DNA from: an uncultured Rhodospirillales bacterium
GTDB lineage: Bacteria > Pseudomonadota > Alphaproteobacteria > Acetobacterales > Acetobacteraceae
Assembly: GCA_903835235.1 (NCBI GenBank)
Contig: CAILMF010000055.1
Coordinates: forward strand, 1 to 64,000
DNA: 64,000 nucleotides
Reading direction: 5' to 3'
Within the stretch, counting starts at the first letter, position 1. Each line of letters begins with the position of its first letter. Positions 32,921 through 42,073 of the stretch are shown one piece after another. A model generated the notes under the pieces. That model was not told where the DNA came from, searched no databases, and saw only the letters and a program-made list of their open reading frames with translations. The translations under genes were made by a program, and so were the position numbers.

Positions 32921-34144
32921 GTGGGGACCGGGGACCAACATCATCGCCCTGGGGCGGAGTCTCTCGCCCCAGGCCGGCGGATGCTGCTGCTGGGCGCCAC
33001 GGGGCTGTTGGCGCCGGGCCTGGCCCAGGCCGCCGGCGTCAGCCGCGCCGCCCTGACCCAGGAAGGCCATCACACCCGCCTGGTGCTGACCCTGGATGGC
33101 AACGTGCGCTGGGAGCTTTCGGCCCAGGCCGAGCCGCCCGCCCTGCTGCTGGACCTGCCGCGCGGCGCCTGGCGCGGGGCGACGACCCTGGCCGGCGCCG
33201 GCTGCGTCAGCGCGGTCCGCGTGGGCACCACCCGCACAGGCTCCCGCCTGACCCTGCTGCTGACCGGGCCCATCGCCACGCCGCGGGTGCAGAGCCGCGA
33301 CAATCTGCTGATGCTGGAAATGCGCCCCGGCGGCGGCCCGGCCTTCGCCCGCATGGCGGCCACCGGCAAGCTGGCCAGCGCGGCCGAGCCGGCCCGACGG
33401 CCGACCGCCAGCCTGCCCCTGGTGATGCTGGACCCCGGCCATGGCGGGCGCGACCCCGGCGCCATCGGCGCCCATGGCACCCATGAGAAGCGCATCACCC
33501 TGGCGGTGGCGCATGAGTTGAAGCGTCAGCTGGAGGCCGCCGGGCAGTGCCGGGTGGCGCTGACCAGGTCGCGCGACGTGTTCATCCCGCTGGCGCAGCG
33601 GGTGGAGGCGGCGCGCAAGCACCAGGCGGCGCTGTTCCTGTCCATCCACGCCGACAGCGCCCCGCCCGAGAGCGCCCGCCTGGCCCGGGGGGCCAGCGTG
33701 TATACCCTGGGCGAAACCGCCTCCGACGCGCTGGCCGCGGCGTTGGCCAGGCAGGAGAACCTGGCCGACAAGGCTGGTGGGCTCAGGCTGCCCAGCGTGC
33801 CGCCGGAAGTGCTCTCCATATTGTTCAGCCTGATGCGGCAGGAGACCCGGGCCGGCAGCGAGCGCCTGGCCCGGCTGGTGGTGGCGGCGCTGGATGACGA
33901 GACGGCGATGCTGCCGCACAGCCATCGGCGCGCCGGCTTCGTGGTGCTGAAGGCGCCGGACGTGCCGGCCGCCCTGGTGGAACTGGGCTTCCTGAGCCAC
34001 CCGCTGGACGAGGAGGCGCTGGGCAAGCCGGCGCATCGGGCCAGGCTGGCGGCGGCGCTGGTGCAGGCGGTGCATGGCTACCTGGCGCGGCAGCAGCAGG
34101 TGGCGCTGGGGGGCGGGGCCGCGGCGGGGGCAACCTCGCCTTAA
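32921..34144 (+). CDS. N-acetylmuramoyl-L-alanine amidase (Amidase_3)
   Basis: About 407 residues from GTG 32921; ATG 32981 is an alternative, but it would cut the signal just after its Arg-Arg. The signal is APGRRMLLLGATGLLAPGLA, possibly Tat-type. Residues about 45-150 form an AMIN-like domain (RLVLTLDGNVRWELS). The catalytic domain starts LVMLDPGHGGRDPGAIG (zinc His), followed by the zinc Glu in HEKRITLAVAHELKRQ, a zinc His in LFLSIHADSAP, and the catalytic Glu in PAALVELGFLSH. It cleaves the amide bond between MurNAc and the peptide stem during cell separation. It sits directly before mrcA, as in most alphaproteobacteria. Confidence 0.92.
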   Translation: MGTGDQHHRPGAESLAPGRRMLLLGATGLLAPGLAQAAGVSRAALTQEGHHTRLVLTLDGNVRWELSAQAEPPALLLDLPRGAWRGATTLAGAGCVSAVRVGTTRTGSRLTLLLTGPIATPRVQSRDNLLMLEMRPGGGPAFARMAATGKLASAAEPARRPTASLPLVMLDPGHGGRDPGAIGAHGTHEKRITLAVAHELKRQLEAAGQCRVALTRSRDVFIPLAQRVEAARKHQAALFLSIHADSAPPESARLARGASVYTLGETASDALAAALARQENLADKAGGLRLPSVPPEVLSILFSLMRQETRAGSERLARLVVAALDDETAMLPHSHRRAGFVVLKAPDVPAALVELGFLSHPLDEEALGKPAHRARLAAALVQAVHGYLARQQQVALGGGAAAGATSP

Positions 34145-34216
34145 AACCACCGCGCGCATCCCATATGCGCTGCGTTGTCATCGCCCCGCCGCCTCAGCCG
34201 GTGTAATGAAGGCCCC

Positions 34217-36928
34217 ATGTCACCGCCCGACCTCCGTGCCGACCAGCCCATGGCCCCGCGCCCGCAACGCCGGCCGCCGGGCGCGCATATCCCCGAGATT
34301 CATGACGACGAGGCGCCGCGCCGGCTGCGGGTGACGCCGAAGCGCCAGGCGCAGCACCAGGCCTTCCGCGAGTGGATGCGCGGGGCCATGCGGCGCGACC
34401 TGCGCAGCCCGGGTGAGCCACCGCCGCCTTCGGGCGGTGGCGAGGAACCGCCGCGGGAGCCGCCGGCGCCGAAGAAGCGCCGCCGGTTCCGCGGCTTCGG
34501 CATCCTCCGCATGCTGCTGATCCTGGCCGCGGTGGGGCTGCTGGGCGGCGGTGTGGCCGCCTGGGGGCTGTACCAGAGCGTCGCCGGCGACCTGCCGGAT
34601 TATCGCTGGCTGGCCGACTACCAGCCGCCGCAGATGAGCCGGATCTACGCCGCCGACAGCAAGCTGATGGCGGAACTGGCCAATGAGCGCCGGGTCTTCG
34701 TGCCGCTGGAAGCGATTCCGCGCCGGGTGCAGCAGGCTTTTGTCAGCTCCGAGGACCAACGGTTCTGGGAACATCATGGCGTCGACCCCATCGGCATCCT
34801 GCGGGCCGTGGTCACCAATGTGGAATCCTATGGGTCGGGCCGGCGCATGGCGGGGGCCAGCACCATCACCCAGCAGGTGGCCAAGAACATGCTGGTCGGC
34901 AACGACCGTACCATGACGCGCAAGCTGCGCGAGGCGATCCTGGCCACCCGGCTGGAACAGGCGCTGAGCAAGGAGCGCATCCTTGAGCTGTACCTGAACG
35001 AGATCTTCCTTGGCGCCCAGGCCTATGGCGTGGCCGCCGCCGCCCAGGCCTATTTCAACAAGAGCCTGGACGAGTTGAGCATTGCCGAGGCCGCCTTCCT
35101 GGGCGGGCTGCCCAAGGCGCCGAACAACTACAATCCGCTGCGCTACCCGGAAGCCGCCAAGTCGCGGCGCGATTCGGTGGTGGACCGGATGGCGGAGGAC
35201 GGCATCATCACCGCCGCCGAGGCCCGCGCCGCCAAGGCCGAGCCGCTGATCCCGCGCCCGGTGCGCCGGCCGGACATGGTGGCGGTGGGCCAGCACTTCA
35301 CCGAGGAAGTGCGGCGCGAGTTGCTGAACCGCTTCGGCCCGGAACAGACCCAGATGGGCGGCCTGGTGGTGCGCACCAGCCTGGACCCAGCCTTGCAGGC
35401 GGCGACCGAAGCCTCCCTGCACAACGGCCTGCTGGCCTATGACCGCCGGCGCGGTGGCTGGCGCGGCCCGGTGGGGCGGATCAACCCGACCGCGGCGGAC
35501 TGGATGGCGCAGCTGGAGGCGGTGGCCCGCCCTCCCGGCGCGCTGACGGCCTGGAAGCTGGCGGTGGTGCAGGAGGTGACTGACCGCACCGCCAAGCTGT
35601 CCTGGGTGGAGCGGCCGGAGTTCCGTGCCACGCTGGTGGCCCGCAGCAACACCCTTTCCCTGGAGGATGTGACCTGGGCGCGGCGCGCGCTAGAAGGCGG
35701 CCGTCTCGGCGCCAATCCGCGGCGGATGAGCGACGTGGTCGCGGTGGGGGAGGTGGTGCTGGTGGACATGCTGCCCGCCACCGCCGCCCAGGGCCGCAAC
35801 CAGCCGGCGCGGCCGGAGCGCCTGGGCCTGCGCCAGGTACCGGTGGTGGAGGGCGCCGTGGTGGCGCTGGACCCCGCCACTGGCCGCGTGCTGGCCATGG
35901 CCGGCGGCTGGAGCTTTGAGCGCAGCCAGTTCAATCGGGCGACGCAGGCGATGCGGCAGCCCGGTTCCTCCTTCAAGCCCTTCGTCTACCTGACGGCGTT
36001 GGAGCAGGGTATTCCGCCAAACCAGCGCTATCTGGACGGGCCGATCGAGATCATGACGCCGCAGGGCCCGTGGCGCCCCGGCAATTACGGCGACACGCTG
36101 TCCAACCAGTACTTCACCATGCGGGGTGCGCTGGAACGCTCGCTGAACCTGGTGACGATCCGCATTGCCCAGCAGGTGGGCATGGACAAGGTCAGCGAGA
36201 CGGCCGGGCGCTTCGGCGTTATCCCGAACATGCCGCCCTACCTCGCGATGTCGCTGGGCTCCGGCGAGACCACCGTGCTGCGCCAGGCGGCGGCCTATGC
36301 CAGCTTCGTCAATGGCGGGCGGCAGGTGGCGCCGACCTTCATCGACAGCGTGCAGGACCAGTTGGGCAAGGTGGTGTGGCGCAGCGAAACCCGGCGCTGC
36401 CTGGGCTGCGAGGCCGGCGAGCCGTTGCAGCCGCCGCGGCTGACCGATGAGCGGCGGCAGATCACCGACCCGATCTCGGCCTACCAGATGACCAACCTGC
36501 TGCAGGGCGCGGTGCAGCGCGGCACCGGCACCGGCGCCGGGCGCGGGCTGAACCGGCCGGTGGCGGGCAAGACCGGCACCACCAATGATTACGTGGATAA
36601 TTGGTTCGTCGGCTTCACGCCGGATATCGTCATTGCGGTATGGATGGGCTTCGACGAGCCGCGCACGCTGGGCAACAACGAAACCGGCGGCGGCAATGCG
36701 GCGCCGATCTTCCGCGACATATTGGAAGCGGCGCTGCGCGGCAGCCCGCCGGTGCCGTTCCGGGCGCCGCCCGGCGTGGCGCTGGTGCGGATGACGACCG
36801 ACGCCGGCCAGACCATCCTGGAAGCCTTCCGCCCGGGCACCGAAAACAGCGCGGTGCCGCCGACCGAGGAAGCCACCCAGGGCGGCACGGCGGCCAGCGT
36901 GGATACCGGGTTGGGCGGGCTTTATTGA
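34217..36928 (+). CDS. mrcA: Penicillin-binding protein 1A (bifunctional transglycosylase/transpeptidase)
   Basis: 903 residues from ATG 34217 (GAAGG upstream). A cytoplasmic proline/arginine-rich tail is followed by one transmembrane helix (about 95-120). The GT51 domain has SSEDQRFWEHHGVDPIG (catalytic E179), GASTITQQVAKNM and RILELYLNEIFLGAQAYGV. An OB-like insert follows. The transpeptidase has SSFK (S584), SLN (642-644) and KTGTT (785-789). It polymerises and cross-links peptidoglycan in the periplasm. It lies 72 nt after the amidase and is probably co-transcribed with it. Confidence 0.96.
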   Translation: MSPPDLRADQPMAPRPQRRPPGAHIPEIHDDEAPRRLRVTPKRQAQHQAFREWMRGAMRRDLRSPGEPPPPSGGGEEPPREPPAPKKRRRFRGFGILRMLLILAAVGLLGGGVAAWGLYQSVAGDLPDYRWLADYQPPQMSRIYAADSKLMAELANERRVFVPLEAIPRRVQQAFVSSEDQRFWEHHGVDPIGILRAVVTNVESYGSGRRMAGASTITQQVAKNMLVGNDRTMTRKLREAILATRLEQALSKERILELYLNEIFLGAQAYGVAAAAQAYFNKSLDELSIAEAAFLGGLPKAPNNYNPLRYPEAAKSRRDSVVDRMAEDGIITAAEARAAKAEPLIPRPVRRPDMVAVGQHFTEEVRRELLNRFGPEQTQMGGLVVRTSLDPALQAATEASLHNGLLAYDRRRGGWRGPVGRINPTAADWMAQLEAVARPPGALTAWKLAVVQEVTDRTAKLSWVERPEFRATLVARSNTLSLEDVTWARRALEGGRLGANPRRMSDVVAVGEVVLVDMLPATAAQGRNQPARPERLGLRQVPVVEGAVVALDPATGRVLAMAGGWSFERSQFNRATQAMRQPGSSFKPFVYLTALEQGIPPNQRYLDGPIEIMTPQGPWRPGNYGDTLSNQYFTMRGALERSLNLVTIRIAQQVGMDKVSETAGRFGVIPNMPPYLAMSLGSGETTVLRQAAAYASFVNGGRQVAPTFIDSVQDQLGKVVWRSETRRCLGCEAGEPLQPPRLTDERRQITDPISAYQMTNLLQGAVQRGTGTGAGRGLNRPVAGKTGTTNDYVDNWFVGFTPDIVIAVWMGFDEPRTLGNNETGGGNAAPIFRDILEAALRGSPPVPFRAPPGVALVRMTTDAGQTILEAFRPGTENSAVPPTEEATQGGTAASVDTGLGGLY

Positions 36929-36935
36929 GAGGGGA

Positions 36936-37940
36936 CTAAAGCCAATCCGACGGCGCGTGGTGTGTCACGGGTAGGCCGTCAAACTCGACAATGTAGCTTT
37001 GGGGATGAAAGGAAGCCCCGAGCTGCGAGTTGTCTGGGCTGAGGTCGTTGATTCCGATGATGGCGCCACTCGTTTCCGATACGAGGTGCATAGCGGATTC
37101 AGCGCCGTTGAAGTTATTCGGCTCATCCTCATACCAGAACTTGTTCGCCATCGATTCGGTCGTTAACCAACTCCAGCCGCCCTTAGGCTCGACCGAACCG
37201 GGTTGCTGAAAGCCACCGATCCATGGGCCGGCGAAAAAGTCTGAACTGAAATGCGCGACGGTTCGTGCAAGTTGCTGCGCAAGGATGTTTTCGGCTGTGC
37301 TGGTAATCGTTATTAAGTGACCGCCCATGCTTTCCGCGGCGGCTTCCGCCGCGGCGAAGCTGATCGGTGCCGTAGTCGCTACTGCCAGATAGGCGTGGCC
37401 GCCCAAGGTTTGCACCAAGTTGGCGGTACCGCCATCGTCCCTCAGGACCAGACCCCCACCCTCATGGGTGATGGAGACGTGGCCGAGGTGGTTGCCCTGG
37501 AGCCGGAAACTCGCGGTCTCGCCTTCGGCAGTCTCTACACTCACCTTGGTGTAGCCGCCTTGGCGTGAGAGTTGCACCTGTGCGCCGGTCATGTTGCCGG
37601 AGATGCGGAGTGCATCCCCGCTGCCCAGGTCGGTAATGATATCGCCGTTAGCGTCTGCCAGCGTGCTGCGGAACTCGTCGGCCCCCGCGCCGCCGGTAAG
37701 GCGGTCGGGGCCGGCGCCACCGATCAACGTATCATCGCCGGTGCCGCCGGCCAGGGTATCGGCGCCGACACCGCCAAGAAGCAGGTCGTTGCCGTCCCCA
37801 CCATTGAGATTGTCGTTGCTGGCGCCGCCGTTCAGCGTGTCGGCGCCCGACCCACCGCTCAACGTATCCGCGCCATCGCCGCCGGACAGGGAGTCGTTCC
37901 CGCCGCGACCGTTAACCCGAACTGGGACTGGGGTGGGCAT
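36936..37940 (-). CDS. Small RTX-repeat protein with C-terminal C-type-lectin domain
   Basis: 334 residues from ATG 37940. Residues 12-90 are seven or eight RTX nonapeptides. Residues 95-170 form a beta domain typical after RTX blocks (ITDLGSGDALRISG, VSITHEGGGLVLRD). Residues 180-330 are a C-type-lectin-like domain (GHAYLAVATT, GGHLITITSTAENILAQQLA, WIGGFQQ) with a canonical EPN calcium/sugar motif in YEDEPNNFNGAES. There is no signal peptide and no obvious C-terminal T1SS target, unlike the giant RTX protein at 1-12655. Base composition in the lectin part looks lower in GC than its neighbours. It lies convergent to mrcA with only 7 nt between stops, in a place where prfB usually follows. 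Confidence 0.85.
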   Translation of the reverse strand: MPTPVPVRVNGRGGNDSLSGGDGADTLSGGSGADTLNGGASNDNLNGGDGNDLLLGGVGADTLAGGTGDDTLIGGAGPDRLTGGAGADEFRSTLADANGDIITDLGSGDALRISGNMTGAQVQLSRQGGYTKVSVETAEGETASFRLQGNHLGHVSITHEGGGLVLRDDGGTANLVQTLGGHAYLAVATTAPISFAAAEAAAESMGGHLITITSTAENILAQQLARTVAHFSSDFFAGPWIGGFQQPGSVEPKGGWSWLTTESMANKFWYEDEPNNFNGAESAMHLVSETSGAIIGINDLSPDNSQLGASFHPQSYIVEFDGLPVTHHAPSDWL

Positions 37941-38076
37941 GTCTGCTTATCCCTTTGCCTGCGTTGACAGCATGGCAAACTGGCGCGGGAAAATCATTAC
38001 AATATAGCGAATTTCCATGCGTGAGCTTCAGGGCCGAGCTGCGGATTCGACAGTGGAACTTCACATTCGACTCGAG

Positions 38077-39438
38077 CTAGTCTGATTTGGTTGGTCGCAG
38101 AGTCAGCAGCGCTGCAACATCTGTAACTGCATCAATCCGTGCCACAGCTTCCACCAGGGCCTCGCCATTCGGCTGCGGCGTGGCGGCGAAGCTGAGGCAG
38201 CGGCGGAATTTCGTCAGATGCTGCGCCTCGCTCAGTGGCCGGTTCGGGCCGGCGAGCATTTCCGGGATCGCGTGGGCCAAGACGCGGCCGTCGCGCAGGC
38301 GGATGTCCACCCGCTGCGGCGCCAGGGCGTTGGGGTCTGGGTTGCCGTCGTCCTGCATGCGGACGCGCGCGGCCAGGGCGTGGGTGGCCGGGTCGGTCAG
38401 GGCTTCGCCACGGAACTGCGCCAGCTCCACCTCGCCATGCTGCAACAGCTTGGCCAGCACATAGGGCATGCACAGCCGCGCCCAATTCGCGCTGGGTGAG
38501 GCCGGCAGTGGGCGGTTGACCAGGCGGTTGATGAGGGGCGGGCCGTGGACCACCACCTCGGCCACGTCATCTGCGCTGAAGCCGTGGGCGGCGCGCAAGG
38601 CCATGACGCCTTCAACCCCACCATGGGTGGCTCGGCCGCTGGGGAAGGGCTTGTGGCTGAGTTCCGCCACCAGCCAGCGGTGTCCCAGCCCGGCCAGCAC
38701 CGGCGCCACATCCCATTCGCCCTCGAACATCGGCAGGTAGCCGAAGCGGCCCTCGAACACGTCGGAAAGCCCGGCCAGCCCGGCTTCCGCCAGGTCGCAC
38801 GCGCACCAGGCGGCGCGGGCGTTGACGCCGACCTGCAAGGGCAGCACCGGGCTGCCCTCGATATGCGGCTGCATGGTGCCGCTGACCTGGCCATAGTGCA
38901 GGCCGAAGGCGGCCAGCGTGGTCTCGGCCGAGAAGCCGCGCAGGCTGGCCAGCCCGGCCACGGCGCCGAAGCCGCCGGACGTGGCCGGACGGAAGAAGCG
39001 CAACCCCTGCCTGGCTGCCAGCCCAAGGCCGCAGGAGACATCGACGCCCACCGCCAGCGCGGTCAGCAGCGCCTGGCCGGAGACGGGGCGGCGCTCGGCC
39101 TCGGCCAGCAGCACCGGCAGCAGTGTGGCGAGCGCGTGCAGCACGGCGCCCTCGTGCAGGCAGTCATATTCCTGGCAGTGGATCTGGAAGGCGTTGACCA
39201 GCACGGCCTGCGGCGCCGGCAGCCGGGCGCTGGTGCCCAGCACTGTGGCGCCGGCGCCTTCGCCCCAGCCGCGCGCTGCGGCCAAGACCTCCGCGGCGCC
39301 CTGCGCGGTGCTGCCGGCCATGGCCACGCCCAGCGTGTCCAGCAGGAAGACCTTGGCGCGTTCCACCGCCGGCGGCGGCAGGTGGTGGAAGCGCGTGGCG
39401 GCGACATGGGCGGCGAAGGCGAGGGCGGCATCGGTCAT
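38077..39438 (-). CDS. MmgE/PrpD-family protein
   Basis: 453 residues from ATG 39438. It matches the MmgE/PrpD fold: helical N-terminus AKVFLLDTLGVAMAGST, NAFQIHCQEYDCLHEGAVLH, GLGLAARQGLRFFRPATSG, and KPFPSGRATHGGVEGVMALR in the middle, plus a C-terminal DIRLRDGRVLAHAIPEMLAG segment. Members include 2-methylcitrate dehydratase and cis-aconitate decarboxylase, but most are uncharacterised hydratases or decarboxylases, so no substrate is assigned. It stands alone, divergent from prfB with 54 nt between starts. Confidence 0.88.
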   Translation of the reverse strand: MTDAALAFAAHVAATRFHHLPPPAVERAKVFLLDTLGVAMAGSTAQGAAEVLAAARGWGEGAGATVLGTSARLPAPQAVLVNAFQIHCQEYDCLHEGAVLHALATLLPVLLAEAERRPVSGQALLTALAVGVDVSCGLGLAARQGLRFFRPATSGGFGAVAGLASLRGFSAETTLAAFGLHYGQVSGTMQPHIEGSPVLPLQVGVNARAAWCACDLAEAGLAGLSDVFEGRFGYLPMFEGEWDVAPVLAGLGHRWLVAELSHKPFPSGRATHGGVEGVMALRAAHGFSADDVAEVVVHGPPLINRLVNRPLPASPSANWARLCMPYVLAKLLQHGEVELAQFRGEALTDPATHALAARVRMQDDGNPDPNALAPQRVDIRLRDGRVLAHAIPEMLAGPNRPLSEAQHLTKFRRCLSFAATPQPNGEALVEAVARIDAVTDVAALLTLRPTKSD

Positions 39439-39492
39439 GCCGACAGCGTCGCATGCTTGCCTCCGGCGCCCCAATCCCCTACCTGCAACCCC

Positions 39493-40624
39493 ATGCGCGC
39501 AGATGCTGAACAACTGAACGAGCAGATCACCGCCTCGGTGTCCCTGCTAAGGAGGCATCTTTGACTGGGATGCCGCAACCCGCCGCCTGGACGAACTGAA
39601 CGCCAAGGCCGAAGACCCAAGCCTGTGGAATGATGCCACCACCGCCAACACGCTGATGCGTGAACGCGGCCGGCTGGCCGACCAGATCGACGGCGTCCAC
39701 AAGCTGGAAGCCGCGGTCAGGGACGCGCTGGAACTGGTGGAACTGGCGGAGGCCGAGGGCGACGCCGACACGGCCGATGCCGCGGTGGCCGACCTGGTGT
39801 CGCTGGCCGAGGAAGCCAAGCGCCGCGAGATCGAGAGCCTGCTGTCCGGCGAGGCCGATGGCAACGACGCCTATCTGGAAGTCAACGCCGGCGCCGGTGG
39901 CACCGAGGCCCAGGACTGGGCCGAGATGCTGCTGCGCATGTACCAGCGCTGGGCGGAAAAGCGCGGCTACAAGGCGGTGCTGACCGAACAGAGCGAGGGC
40001 GAAGAGGCCGGCATCAAGTCGGCGACCTTGCAGATCAGCGGCCCCAACGCCTTCGGCTGGTCGAAGACCGAGACCGGGGTGCATCGCCTGGTGCGGATCA
40101 GTCCGTTCGGCGGCAACGACAAGCGGCAGACCAGTTTTGCGAGTGTCTATGTCTACCCTGTCGTCGACGATAAAATCGAAATCGAGATAAACCCGGCGGA
40201 TATCAAGACCGATACCTTCCGCGCCTCGGGCGCCGGCGGGCAGCACGTGAACAAGACCGAATCCGGGGTGCGGTTCACCCATATCCCTACCGGGATCGTT
40301 GCCGCCAGCACCCAGGACCGTAGCCAGCACAAGAACCGCGCCATTGCCATGAACATGCTGAAGGCGCGGCTGTACGAACTGGAACTGCGTAAGCGCGAGG
40401 CGATCAGCGCGGGGATCGAGGCCGGCAAGACCGATATCGGCTGGGGCCACCAGATCCGCAACTATGTGCTGCAACCCTACCAGCTGGTGAAGGACCTGCG
40501 GACCAACGTGGAAAGCGGCAACCCCGCGGCGGTGCTGGATGGCGGGCTGGACGAGTTCATGGCCGCGGCCCTGGCGTCCCGCGTCGGCGCCACCCGCAGC
40601 GAGGCGAGTGCCAACGCCCGATGA
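39493..40624 (+). CDS. prfB: Peptide chain release factor 2 (with programmed +1 frameshift)
   Basis: Starts at ATG 39493. The first 23 codons end at an in-frame TGA (39562-39564); a +1 shift on CTT continues as [19 protein letters not shown] to the stop at 40624, total about 376 residues. RF2 recognises UGA and UAA; the shift senses low RF2. The stop-codon-reading SPF motif is in [12 protein letters not shown] and the catalytic GGQ is in [15 protein letters not shown]. The final stop overlaps the glycosyltransferase start (ATGA). The reading frame from 39656 alone would miss the N-terminal domain. Confidence 0.96.
39547..39565 (+). promoter_or_regulatory. prfB programmed +1 frameshift site
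   Basis: A Shine-Dalgarno-like aaggagg (39549-39555) precedes the slippery ctt-tga-c (39559-39565). The ribosome can slip from CTT-UGA to read GAC. This is the same layout as the classic RF2 autoregulatory site (AGGGGG-TAT-CTT-TGA-C), with AGG AGG CAT in place of AGG GGG TAT. Confidence 0.93.
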
Positions 40625-41874
40625 GGGTCCTGTTCGTCCATCAGAACTTCCCTGGCCAGTACCGGCACATCGCGCCGGCGCTGGCGGCCAGGCCTGGCTA
40701 CCAGGTGGTCGGCCTGGGCGAGAACGCGGGCGAGGCACTGCCGGGGGTGCAGCATGTGCGCTACAAGGCGCCGGACCCCGCGGGGAATGCGACGCATCGC
40801 TACATCAAGCGGTTCGAAGGCGCGATACGGCGCGGCCAGACCGTGGCGCGGGCGGCGCTGGCCTTGCAGCAGGGCGGCTTCACGCCCGACCTGATCTGCT
40901 GCCATCCCGGTTGGGGCGAGGGGCTGTTCCTGCGCGATATCTGGCCGGCGGCGCGGACACTGTACTACTTCGAGTTCTACTACCACTCGACCGGCGCGGA
41001 TGTCGGCTTCGAGCCGCCCGGGCAACCCGTGAGCGTGGACGAGGCCTGCCGGGTGCGGTCGCTGAACAGCACGCATCTGATGTCACTCCAGGTGGCGGAT
41101 TGGGGGCAGACGCCCACGGAATGGCAGCGTTCGCGCTTTCCGGATTGGGCGCGGCCGCGGATTTCGGCGGTGCATGAAGGCATCGACACCACGGTGATCA
41201 AGCCCGATCCGACTGCGCGCTTCACCCTGGCGGATGGCCGCGTGCTGGCGCCGGGTGATGAGGTCGTGACCTTCATCGGCCGCGGGCTGGAGCCCTATCG
41301 CGGGTTCCACACCTTCATGCGGGCGCTGCCGGCGATCCTCCGCGCCCGGCCGCAGGCGCAGGTGGTGCTGGTTGGTGGCGATGACCCGCACTACGGCAGC
41401 AAGCCGGCGGATGCCGTCAGCTGGCGGGTCAAGCTGCTGGCCGAACTGGAGGGGCAGCTGGACCTGAGCCGGGTGCACTTCACCGGCAAGATTCCGCATG
41501 CGCAATTGCAGGCGCTGTACAGCGTCTCCGCGGCTCACGTTTATTTGACCTACCCCTTCGTGTTGTCCTGGTCGATGCTGGAGGCCATGGCAAGTGGATG
41601 CCTGCTCATTGGTTCGGCAACCGCGCCGGTGCAGGAAGTGATCCGCCACGGTGAGAACGGCCTGCTGGTCGACTTCTTCAATCCGGAGGAAATCGGCGAA
41701 ACCGTTGTCCGTGCCCTGGCGAAACCAGCAGAATACAAGGAGATGCGGCTGCAGGCGCGGCGGACCGTGCAGGCCAGGTACGACCTGCGCTCGATCTGCC
41801 TGCCGCAACACCTGGCCTTGGTCGATGCGGTTGCAGCCAACCGACTGCCCCCGAAGTTGCCAAGCCTGCCTTGA
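40621..41874 (+). CDS. GT-B glycosyltransferase (family 4-like)
   Basis: 417 residues; ATG 40621 overlaps the prfB stop. The N-terminal half starts [20 protein letters not shown] and includes [20 protein letters not shown]. The C-terminal half has the GT4 glycosyl-transfer domain: [52 protein letters not shown], and a nucleotide-sugar loop [20 protein letters not shown]. It transfers a sugar from an activated donor. The acceptor is unknown. Overlap with prfB suggests cotranscription rather than a functional link. Confidence 0.88.
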   Translation: MRVLFVHQNFPGQYRHIAPALAARPGYQVVGLGENAGEALPGVQHVRYKAPDPAGNATHRYIKRFEGAIRRGQTVARAALALQQGGFTPDLICCHPGWGEGLFLRDIWPAARTLYYFEFYYHSTGADVGFEPPGQPVSVDEACRVRSLNSTHLMSLQVADWGQTPTEWQRSRFPDWARPRISAVHEGIDTTVIKPDPTARFTLADGRVLAPGDEVVTFIGRGLEPYRGFHTFMRALPAILRARPQAQVVLVGGDDPHYGSKPADAVSWRVKLLAELEGQLDLSRVHFTGKIPHAQLQALYSVSAAHVYLTYPFVLSWSMLEAMASGCLLIGSATAPVQEVIRHGENGLLVDFFNPEEIGETVVRALAKPAEYKEMRLQARRTVQARYDLRSICLPQHLALVDAVAANRLPPKLPSLP

Positions 41875-42073
41875 AAATGTCCTGTTTTTGAGAGTACCTC
41901 GACTGTAATGCAATTTTCAGGATGTGGTGTCATACAATGGTTGGGTGAAAGTTCCTCAACATTCGCACCAGCCTGATCCTGGTTCCCCCCCGATGCCGTC
42001 GGGGCCTGATCCGGGCCAGGCAGGTGGAGCAAAGGGTATCGAGGCTAGCTTCGCGGCGAACCATGAGGGTGTG

